From the NCBI GenBank assembly GCA_030849465.1, contig JARVLF010000010.1:434001-498000 (forward strand): a DNA stretch of 64,000 bases, in the 5' to 3' direction. Origin of the DNA: Moesziomyces globuligerus (lineage: Eukaryota > Basidiomycota > Ustilaginomycetes > Ustilaginales > Ustilaginaceae). Positions within the stretch are counted from its first letter, which is position 1; every line of letters begins with the position of its first letter. This document shows, piece after piece, positions 30,486 to 38,765 of this stretch. The notes beneath the pieces are model-generated. The model saw nothing but the letters and a program-made list of their open reading frames with translations. It had not been told where the DNA came from and ran no database searches. The position numbers and the translations under genes were made by a program.

Positions 30486-30870
30486 GGCTGCACCGTCGAG
30501 TTGGGGAAAAGAGCAAGATGGAGAGCAAAGGCAAGGGCAAAGGTGGCCGTGCGCGCGTCCTTGCCTCTGGATCTTGAAGCGCTCATCGCCGTGCCAAGCG
30601 CGACTCGACCGCACAGACGCGCCGCCGCACTCTTGCTTCGATTTCATACATCCTTCGGCTTTCGGGATCGCCGCCTTGGCTCCGATCCACAATTTGGGCT
30701 CAGCCCATCAAAACCTCCACACCCCGAGCCCTGCATAAAGGCTTGCTCAGCAGCACTTTTCTACCGTAGCCCTCGTCGGGCGCGTTCCGACGCTCGTCGC
30801 TCGAGACCATCACGCGCTCAGCTCAAGCGGCTGCGGCTTCGAACAGGCTTCCAGCTGATTATCGATTGCG
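30486..30870. promoter_or_regulatory. Bidirectional promoter between ALG2 and the unknown-function gene
   Basis: 385 bp between divergent start codons. A TATA variant (CATAAA) lies about 135 bp upstream of the plus-strand ATG at 30871. No gene is seen. Confidence 0.5.
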
Positions 30871-32223
30871 ATGCCGCCAAAACGAGCAGCAGCAGGCGGT
30901 GGCGGCTCGCCGTCCAAGGCTGGTCACGCCGCCCGTGCTGCTGCCTTGCTCGCCAAAGCGCGCGCGCAGGCCTCATCCAGCCCCGCCGCCACACCCTCTC
31001 CGACCAAACCGTCAGCCATTTCTTCGGCTCTTGGCTCCGCAGCTACCTCGTCTAGCGCGGCGATCGCGCTGCCGGATCTGCTCAAGACGCTCTCGACGAA
31101 AGGCGGCCTGCCGATGCGCGACGCGATGGCGGTGGCGGGCAAGCTGGTCAACGCGCGTGCCAACACGCCGGAAGCGCTGGCGCACGTCTCGCTCATCATG
31201 CTGCAGGACATCGGCATCGAGTCCGAGGAGCATCGCAAACGCACCGTGCTCGCCTTCAAGGGCAAGAAGGCCGCAGGTTACATCGCCTCTGCTCCGTCGA
31301 GCTCTGCTGGTCTGGCGCCGGACTTTGGCGCGTATCGCAAGCGACGGAGAGCTGATGATGACGAGACGCTCGGCAGGGAGTATGGCAATGTGGCTGCGCC
31401 TGCAGATGGGCGGTCGCGGCGGCGCGAGGAGCAGATCGAGTACACGTTCAACGAGGTGCTCGAGGCCGAGGCGTTGAGGGGGCGGTATGCGGTGGTCAAC
31501 CGCGCGCCGGTCATGACCGCCTGGGCCGTGGTGCTTCTCGAGCGCCTCGGATTCAGCCGACCCGAGGCGCTGAGTCTGGCGCACTGCTACGTCAACTACA
31601 CCAGCACCATGCGCGGCATCAGCCTCGGCATCATCCCCGCCGCCGAGAAGGACAGGGCGGTGCACATCGTCGCACCCAACCAGCCGCACTTTGAGCTCAT
31701 GCGCGTCAAGATCCCCGTGATGCAGATGCACGATGGCACCTACCGCGGCATCAGCGCGGGCGAGGTGGTGGCGCCGGAGAAGGCGTTCAACTACATGCGC
31801 AGCGCCATGGCCCAGACCCTCGCCAGCGTCGTCGGCGCCCTCACGCTCCTGGCCGATAGCTTCATGCAGCCATCCAACGAGGAGCAAGCCAAGGACGAGT
31901 ATGGCGGCGAGTATCTCAATGCGCGCGGGTACGAGCTGTACGCCGAGTTCAGACCGGCGACCTCGGGCGAGTGGGGCAAGAAGGGTCGGCTCTGGTACGA
32001 CAAGGTGCTCGCTCTCCGTCGCGGCTGCGAAGCCGAGCTCAACGAGTGGTCGCACAAGCAGAAAAGGCTCGAGGGAGACAAGCCCGCAGAGGAAGAGTGG
32101 GCCCAAGACGTGGAGCGGCTCGTTCAGGACGAGCTCGACCGTGAACAAGCCGAAGCGCAGCCAGACCCGCAACCTGCCTTGGTCAAACCCGAGCCAGCCA
32201 GCCCCACAAAGCCGGATGCTTGA
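30871..32223 (+). CDS. Conserved fungal protein of unknown function
   Basis: Single exon, 450 residues. I do not recognise a named domain. The N-terminal 70 residues are Ala/Ser-rich with basic residues (PPKRAAA). About 70-135 is a predicted helical block (PDLLKTLSTKGGLPMRDAMAVAGKL...SLIMLQDIGIES). A second block (about 195-330) has VNRAPVMTAWAVVLLERLGFSRPEALSLAHCYVN and a downstream RGISAGEVV. The motif NRAPVMTAWA is one I have seen in several fungal proteins of unknown role, so this is probably a real, conserved family. The C-terminus is Glu/Lys-rich. Nuclear location is suggested by the basic KRRR cluster near 150 but is inference. Confidence 0.8.
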   Translation: MPPKRAAAGGGGSPSKAGHAARAAALLAKARAQASSSPAATPSPTKPSAISSALGSAATSSSAAIALPDLLKTLSTKGGLPMRDAMAVAGKLVNARANTPEALAHVSLIMLQDIGIESEEHRKRTVLAFKGKKAAGYIASAPSSSAGLAPDFGAYRKRRRADDDETLGREYGNVAAPADGRSRRREEQIEYTFNEVLEAEALRGRYAVVNRAPVMTAWAVVLLERLGFSRPEALSLAHCYVNYTSTMRGISLGIIPAAEKDRAVHIVAPNQPHFELMRVKIPVMQMHDGTYRGISAGEVVAPEKAFNYMRSAMAQTLASVVGALTLLADSFMQPSNEEQAKDEYGGEYLNARGYELYAEFRPATSGEWGKKGRLWYDKVLALRRGCEAELNEWSHKQKRLEGDKPAEEEWAQDVERLVQDELDREQAEAQPDPQPALVKPEPASPTKPDA

Positions 32224-32289
32224 TCTGGCTCCACCATACCCATACCTTGCACAGCCACCCAGTACCCGAGCCGATTTGATCCAAGTGTA

Positions 32290-33764
32290 TTACAGCATCG
32301 AATGTGCGCTCTGCTGCATGTGACCTGCATGCTGTGCCAGCTGTTGACGTGCGCCTGCGGACCGAAAGAAGCGGAAGAGCGGTTAGGGTGACGCATGGTG
32401 TCGAGGACGCGGCTGGGGTGGGCACTTGCGATCTTTGGCGCGTTCTGCGTATCCCTGAAAAGCGATCGACTTTCCCCCTGCAGTCTGACCTATGCTGCCT
32501 GCTGCCTCCGCAGTGGGCACGGGCACTGCGCTGCCCAGCCCAGCTCCCGGGCGATAGATCTTTGTCTGCACGATCTCGGTCGTTCCCTGTCTCTGGCTCC
32601 CGAGTCCTTGACCCTGAGTCCAGCCCATCATCCTGAGCAGCTTGCTGCCGATGTTGTCCCCGTCAATCGGTCTCTCGGGCGCGGAGCGAACCGCCTCCGC
32701 TGCGACAGCCCTGGGGCCTTCAAACACCTTGCCTCCACCGGCCGTGCTGCTCGACAGTGGCGGCTCGGTGCCGAACACTGCTCGGCGCTCCGAAGCGCGG
32801 TCGCGATACTGCTGCACAGACGGCGCTGCTGTCGCAGAGTCCGCAGCAGCCGAGGCCTCGGCAAGGCCTTCGAGCTTCCGTGCTACGCCCTGGCGACACG
32901 TCTCGACGCTCGCCAGGTTGTCCTTGTGCAGCTGCGACTCGGCCTCGTGGCGGAGGAGCGTGTCGGCGCTCTTGAACTTGCGCTGGCACAGCAAGCAGGC
33001 GATGCGCGTCGCGTCCTTGTAGTCGTAGCTCGCCAGCGCCGCCTCGGACATCTGCGTCGGATCTGGGTCGGCTGTCGATGCAGGCTCGTCGTCGTGCAAT
33101 TCGGCCTGTTTGCGATTCCACTTGGTGATGTCCGTGGCCATGCGCTTGGTTGCGGCTGTCGCTGCAGGCCGTGGTATCGACGGCTTGGACGAGGCGGCCC
33201 TCGAAGTTGCTGCAGCTTTGTGGGATGGTGTGTGGTCGGTGCGCGGAAGCCGTTGGTCGACCCATGGCACTGCCGAGCTGGCTGCGTGTCGTGCGGACGA
33301 GTCGGGTGATCTGGATCTGCGTCGCGGCTCGCTGCGTCGACTTGGGCGGACGTCTGTGTGTCGTGCTGGATCATCGCGGTCCACATAGTGAGGTGTTCGT
33401 ATGGGGTCGAGCTGAACCCGGTGCTCGGTGGGCGGACTGGGACGAGTCGGATGCGGACGAGGGAGGGCGGACTGGTGCCGGTGCTGCGGCTAGGAAGCAG
33501 CCAGAATCAGAAGGCAGATGATCAACAATCGTGTGCCAAGGAAGGGCTGGCGACACAGCCTCGCCGTTCAACGCGCCATGATCAAGTCGACAAAACGGTG
33601 TGCGCTCCAAGCTGATGTGAATTGCTGCCAGACGGAGTGGATCTTGGATGCTGTCTATTGGCTCGCCGTGTTGACACACTTACCGTTGAGCCGTGCGGCA
33701 GTTCGGCTCGGTCCGGGTAGGAGCGGTGCTCCGGCCTGGAGGGTAGGTCGGCCATGGCAGCCAC
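32290..33764 (-). CDS. RBM5/RBM10-like C2H2 and G-patch splicing protein
   Basis: Three exons on the minus strand, 33764-33684, 33489-32430 and 32354-32290; 401 residues. Intron 1 is GTAAG...CTAG. Intron 2 reads GCAAGT...CCGCAG, a GC-AG intron; splicing there gives an in-phase Arg codon and a short helical tail (RQQLAQHAGHMQQ) ending in a stop. The C2H2 finger (IACLLCQRKFKSADTLLRHEAESQLHKDNL), a coil with RERASERRAVFG-like residues, and the G-patch (IGSKLLRMMGWTQGQGLGSQRQG) follow the order seen at the C-terminus of RBM5 and RBM10. The RNA-recognition and OCRE domains of those proteins are absent. The finger and G-patch are solid; exons 1 and 3 are inferred from splice sites and phase. Confidence 0.8.
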
Positions 33765-34399
33765 GTCTGAGCCGCGGCGATACGATACGAGACGTGGCTA
33801 CGGTCGGTGGCCATTCGAGGGATGGAGGCAAGCTGGAGTCGGCCGTGCTGAGCCGTGTTCAGGGTCCGAGGCGAGCGTCGCAGCGTTCGCTAATGTTAGA
33901 GCGATGTATCGTTCCGATGGCTCGAAATGGCGCTTTTTTTGGGCTGCAGCTTCGCGCATTCTCTCGCATTTCTCGCATTTCTCCACAGCCGCACCCTGAC
34001 TGACGTGCTCAAAACATGCCCACTCAACCATCCCGGACATCCCATTCAACCTTCGCAACCCCTTGCTCTCCGCGCAGCAACCGCCCCTCGCTCACCACTC
34101 TCATTCGCTACTTCGGCCACGCCTCATACTGAGCTGTGGCATCGTCTCGACTGCGCTTTCGCTTGCTGCTGCTCCGCGCACTCACCCTTGCGGGCGATTC
34201 CTTCGGCTCTTCAACAGCTTCGGCAATTCTCCCTCAATCGACCCGCCCGCACTCAGGCCTAACGTGCTCCCTCACACCATGCGCCACTTTGACTGAACCG
34301 AAAATGCTCTTCTAAGCCATCCCGGCACTTTGCGCTCGGCTCACTTCGGCGCCCCACCGCTGCACCCTCTCGCCTCGGCCGACGGCGGAACTGGTCCAG
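33765..34399. promoter_or_regulatory. Bidirectional promoter between the G-patch gene and SOG2
   Basis: 635 bp between divergent start codons. It includes a T-run and a pyrimidine-rich stretch near 33930-34110. No gene is seen. Confidence 0.5.
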
Positions 34400-37300
34400 A
34401 TGCACGTGGGCCAAAGGAGTGGGCGCACGCCCGGCGCGACCGCAGCTGCTTCTCCTTCGGCATCATCAACTGATCTGCCATCGATGAGCCGCGCTCCTCC
34501 TGCATCGGCCGGTATGGCGGGAGTCGGCGCAGGTAGATCAGGAGCTCCGTCGTCATCCTACCGCCCCTTCTTGCCCACCGACTCGCGAGCTCAGCACGAC
34601 TACAGTGCAAAGCCACACTGGACCACATCCGAATCGTCTCATCAGCTCGATCAGTCCGCTCTTCCTACAATGCCATCCACCTCCTCCTTCGATACCCAGC
34701 CTCGCTCGTTCGACACAACCAGCATGGCCTCTTCCTCTTCCCTCCATACACTGCCGTCTACGATCTCGCTCGCCAGCTCCATATCCCATCGCCAACAGCC
34801 GTCCACGCCTTCGTCCTCATCTGCGCCTGCCCAAGCCACCGGTTCCACCTCCGGTCATCGCACCATCACCGAAGCTGATCTGCTGGCTTTCGTCAACGAG
34901 AAGCGTCTCGTCGCATCGATGAAAGGCAAGGAGTCTGTGCCGGCTGCATCCACCGAGGGCTCTCGCTCGCATTCAAAGGATGCTACCGACGCCAACCAGT
35001 CGCTCGATACGCTCGATCTCTGTCACAAGCGCATCGATCGTGTCCCCGACGCACTCGTCGATCTCATCAAGAACGACATCGTCCGCCTCGCACTCGGCTA
35101 CAACTACATCTCCCGGCTGCCCACCAACTTTGCCGACCTGCACAGCCTCCGCTATCTCAACGTCCGCGCCAACAACTTCGCCCACTTCCCCGACTGTGTC
35201 CTCCACATGCCCAATCTCGAGATCCTCGACCTCAGCCGAAACAAGATTCGCGCGCTGCCCCAGGAGCCCGGCCAACTGGTCTCGCTGAGGGTGCTCTCGA
35301 TGAACGCCAACCGGCTCACCGACCTGCCGCTCTGGGTCGGCAGGATGAAGCACCTCCGCATCCTCAAACTCGACAACAATCCGCTCGAGTGGCCGCCGCC
35401 GCACATCTCCAAGATGCCCAACGTCGCGCCGCCCAAGGCGCCCCCGTCGTCGCGCAATTCGTCGGCCGCCGAGAGGGACAAGGCCAAGCGCTTCGAGGAC
35501 CGCCAGATGCTCGTGTGGATCGCCAAGCTGCGCTCCTGGATCAACGACCCGGCCAACCAGCCAGAGCGACACGGACAGCAGCCGTCGACGCCTACCACCG
35601 AGACAATAGATGCGTCAACGGCGACCAAGTCGGACACGCTCGCACAGTCCAGTGCGAAAATCGCAAGCGCGGCGGATCACTTCGACGACTCCACAGCTGC
35701 TGCTGCGAACGGCCTCATTTCGCTTCAGGTCCAGGTGCCGGAGAGCGTGGCGGAAGGAAGCAAACCCGCGACCGAAATCTCGCCAGCACCGCAGCCAGCT
35801 GTGACACCCGCCGCGATGCAGACAGCATCGACGGGACAGGTAGCTGCAGGCCTGCTGCCTCCCTTGGTTCCGCAGCCTTCCTCGACCGGCGACGCGGCAG
35901 AAGCAAGGACAGAAGTCTCTCCGTCGCAATCGTCTCCTGCGGGACTCGTCTCTACACAGCACGACGCGCAGCAATCGCATTCAAGCCGCGCTGGCCTCAA
36001 CCAGCAAGTATCGGCCACTCCAAGTGCAGGCGCGTCAGCGCCGACGGTGCGGCCCGCTGCGACCGCAGTAGACCGGATTGCAACCATCGATGCCGAGAAC
36101 CGGCAACACGGACGCAACAACTCGCATTCGGTGGTGCACGATATCACGCTCACGCATCAGCTCGAAGGGCGACGCTCGCTCAAGAGCAAAAAATCGCTCC
36201 CCGACCTGCGCAAGAGCCACGAAGACATCCTCATGGAGCGCAGAAACGTCTCGGCGGACCGGCTGGAGCAGAACTCGCGGGAAGCGAGCTCGCGTGGCCA
36301 GCAGCAGCAGGGCAGCGACCGATCGCAGATGATGGCCGTCTCCCTGTCGGCGCCAGCTTCCGAATCAGCCTCGAGCTCCATGTTGCCACCGGCACGAAAA
36401 CCACTGCTCCAAACGCGACGCGTGCCCCGACCAAGCCTGGGTGCCGTCGGTCTGGCGAATGGATCCATGGCCGGGTCCTATGCCGCTGCGCCGATGGGTA
36501 CGAGCCTGAGCCAGGGCGCAAGTGGCAGTGGCGGTGGACTGCGCAAGCTCAGCCTACCTACGGTGGGAGCGACGCAGGCGGCAGCCGATGCAGCCGCTGC
36601 TGCGCTCGCAGCTCGTGCGGGCTACGGCAACACGCCGCCTCGCTTCGATGTCGGCCATGGCCGCATGGCGTCCGACCGTGGCGACTGGCCGTCGCGCGCG
36701 GCGTCTCCCACACTCAACGGCACGCGTGCAGCGGCGGATCACGAGCGCAACAGCTACTTCCGCCGCCTGTCTACGCTGCCGCCGGCCACGGTTTCCAAGG
36801 CGGTGCCTGCGCCCGTGCTCAAGTTTGTCGACGGCACGCGCGGTGTGCTGTTCGCGCTCTCGCAGATCCATGCTGCCATCGGCCAGTTCATGACGCCCGT
36901 GATCGACGAGCGCATCTCGGGGCAGTTTCACCGCCTGCTCGACATCTCGAACGGCTCGGTGGCCAACCTGATCAACGCGCTGGATCGGTTCGACTCGCTC
37001 TCGCGGCGCGGCACGCCGGATCCGGCCATCATCCGCGGCGTGCTGGTGACGTGCAAGGACTCGGTCATCACGTTCCGCAAGCTCGTCACCGTGCTTCAGC
37101 TGCAGCTGCGCGCGCTGCAGAGCAGCTCGGACGTGCGCTATGCGCGCACGCTGCTCCTCATGCTCTACGGCAGCATGGCCGAGGTCAGCAACAGCTGGAC
37201 CGAGATGGCCCCGCTCCTCGAAGCCGTCCAGCCCTACCTCACGCAGCAGGCGGACCGGAGCGATGCCGGCGAGCTTGCCGCTGACGCTGGCATCGCCGGC

Positions 37301-38611
37301 GAGACGACGAGCTCCGAGGCGGGAGGGATGCAGGAGAGGTCGACGGCGGTTTCGACACGCGCTGGAAGTCTGGGCCAGAAGAGCACGAGTATCCCTACCG
37401 GTGGGGCGGGGACGATGTTGCCGAGTATCGCCGAGGCGTCGACGCCGGTGCGCTCGGGGATGCGTCCGTACGTGGCGCGTGGTCCGAGTCGGCGTCGGCA
37501 TGCCGGCTCGTTTAGTGCGCAGGACCTCGCGCAGGGGGCGGCGATGACGCCGAGCGCCAGCAACCAGCCGCCGTTCAACCTCGAGGATCTGCAGGCGGCG
37601 TCGGCGTACAGCACTCCTGCGCGCGGCGCTCGCAGTCGTCGCCAGGGTAGCTGGGGCAACAGCGCGAGCAGTGCTGCGACGTTCGCCCACTCGGACTCGT
37701 CCGACCGGAGCGCGGTCGATGGTCAGCCGGCGCCGAGTACGCCAGTGCCCAGCCAGCGGAGCGCGCACGTGGGCACGCCGACGTCGAGGCAGAAACGGTC
37801 CGGATCGAATGCGAGTTCGGCGCGAGAGCAGGTCGCGGTGGGCACTACGCCGAGGAGTCTGGTGAGCACGCCTGCAACGCCCGCGACGCCTGCGGAGGGC
37901 AAGAGGCATGTGGCGGCGGCCTCGTTGGGCAGTGGAACCGCGGCGACGACGGCGGCGGCAGGCAGGATGCAGGCGGTGGTGGCCGAGGCCAAGATCAGCG
38001 TCGACGACCACCTGCTCGATATGGTGGACAACATCACCAAGCTCTCGGCGCGCGTCTGGTCGATCCTCTTCGACCATCTCCGGTCGGCTGGTGTGGATGA
38101 TAAGGCGAACGAGCACGGGGCTGGGTCGGTGGAGGAGATGGCGGGTACGCCAGGTGAGGGGGAGGAGGAGGAGGCGGCGGGTATGCAACGGCTGCGCGAG
38201 CTGCGGGATCTGGCCGGGGTGACGGATGAGCTGACGTCGCAGCTGCGCTCGACGTACCTCCGTGCGCGCGAGGAAGAGCACAAACGAGCCATCCCCGTCC
38301 CGGCGGTGCCAGCGGTTGCAGCGAATGCAGCGGGTACAGAGGCGGAAGAGGGGAAAGAGGCTGGGACGGAGACGGGAGCCGAGGTGGGCGCGGATTCGCC
38401 CGAAAACATCTCGCAAGCCACAGCAGCCAAGCTGTTTGACGAGTCGCACCAATTCGTGCGAGCCATTGTCGAGACCTCGACGCGCATCAAGGCCATCTCG
38501 GTCGGCCACGAGTTTCCGCGCGAGCTCCGCCGGCTGCTCGGCCAGGTCGCCCAGGCCTGCTCCAACCTCACCGTCTACCTGCTCTGGTTGAGTCCAGCGC
38601 CCGTGGCCTGA
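34400..38611 (+). CDS. SOG2: RAM-pathway leucine-rich repeat protein Sog2
   Basis: Single exon, 1403 residues. Sog2 is a scaffold of the RAM network (Cbk1/Orb6-type NDR kinase) that controls polarity and cell separation. A Ser/Pro-rich N-terminus is followed by leucine-rich repeats (about 198-335; e.g. LRYLNVRANNFAHFP and LEILDLSRNKIRALP). Long low-complexity Ser/Ala/Gln sequence comes next. The C-terminal SOG2/RAM domain begins near 790 (VLKFVDGTRGVLFALSQIHAAIGQFM) and extends to the end, with a break of low complexity from about 950 to 1190 and the last conserved part at 1195-1403. Basidiomycete Sog2 proteins usually show this split. Target of long, loop-like insertions. Confidence 0.92.
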   Translation: MHVGQRSGRTPGATAAASPSASSTDLPSMSRAPPASAGMAGVGAGRSGAPSSSYRPFLPTDSRAQHDYSAKPHWTTSESSHQLDQSALPTMPSTSSFDTQPRSFDTTSMASSSSLHTLPSTISLASSISHRQQPSTPSSSSAPAQATGSTSGHRTITEADLLAFVNEKRLVASMKGKESVPAASTEGSRSHSKDATDANQSLDTLDLCHKRIDRVPDALVDLIKNDIVRLALGYNYISRLPTNFADLHSLRYLNVRANNFAHFPDCVLHMPNLEILDLSRNKIRALPQEPGQLVSLRVLSMNANRLTDLPLWVGRMKHLRILKLDNNPLEWPPPHISKMPNVAPPKAPPSSRNSSAAERDKAKRFEDRQMLVWIAKLRSWINDPANQPERHGQQPSTPTTETIDASTATKSDTLAQSSAKIASAADHFDDSTAAAANGLISLQVQVPESVAEGSKPATEISPAPQPAVTPAAMQTASTGQVAAGLLPPLVPQPSSTGDAAEARTEVSPSQSSPAGLVSTQHDAQQSHSSRAGLNQQVSATPSAGASAPTVRPAATAVDRIATIDAENRQHGRNNSHSVVHDITLTHQLEGRRSLKSKKSLPDLRKSHEDILMERRNVSADRLEQNSREASSRGQQQQGSDRSQMMAVSLSAPASESASSSMLPPARKPLLQTRRVPRPSLGAVGLANGSMAGSYAAAPMGTSLSQGASGSGGGLRKLSLPTVGATQAAADAAAAALAARAGYGNTPPRFDVGHGRMASDRGDWPSRAASPTLNGTRAAADHERNSYFRRLSTLPPATVSKAVPAPVLKFVDGTRGVLFALSQIHAAIGQFMTPVIDERISGQFHRLLDISNGSVANLINALDRFDSLSRRGTPDPAIIRGVLVTCKDSVITFRKLVTVLQLQLRALQSSSDVRYARTLLLMLYGSMAEVSNSWTEMAPLLEAVQPYLTQQADRSDAGELAADAGIAGETTSSEAGGMQERSTAVSTRAGSLGQKSTSIPTGGAGTMLPSIAEASTPVRSGMRPYVARGPSRRRHAGSFSAQDLAQGAAMTPSASNQPPFNLEDLQAASAYSTPARGARSRRQGSWGNSASSAATFAHSDSSDRSAVDGQPAPSTPVPSQRSAHVGTPTSRQKRSGSNASSAREQVAVGTTPRSLVSTPATPATPAEGKRHVAAASLGSGTAATTAAAGRMQAVVAEAKISVDDHLLDMVDNITKLSARVWSILFDHLRSAGVDDKANEHGAGSVEEMAGTPGEGEEEEAAGMQRLRELRDLAGVTDELTSQLRSTYLRAREEEHKRAIPVPAVPAVAANAAGTEAEEGKEAGTETGAEVGADSPENISQATAAKLFDESHQFVRAIVETSTRIKAISVGHEFPRELRRLLGQVAQACSNLTVYLLWLSPAPVA

Positions 38612-38765
38612 GCAGCGGGGATCGAGCCCCCCTGCACTCATATCAGCTTTGCAAATCCAGCCAATGCAAAGTCTAGATTTTGGCACTTTCGAGAAGAGAT
38701 GTGGACTGGAAGGATGGAGATTTGTGTGATTGGCAAGAGTGACAGGCGAGTTGCAAGTGGGGGTT

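Noticed and set aside
28368..31055. Plus-strand open frame of 895 codons opposite ALG2
   Set aside because: It lies antisense to a clear Alg2 protein with all GT4 motifs. The translation is rich in Arg, Ala and Gly with no domain, as expected for a GC-rich shadow frame.
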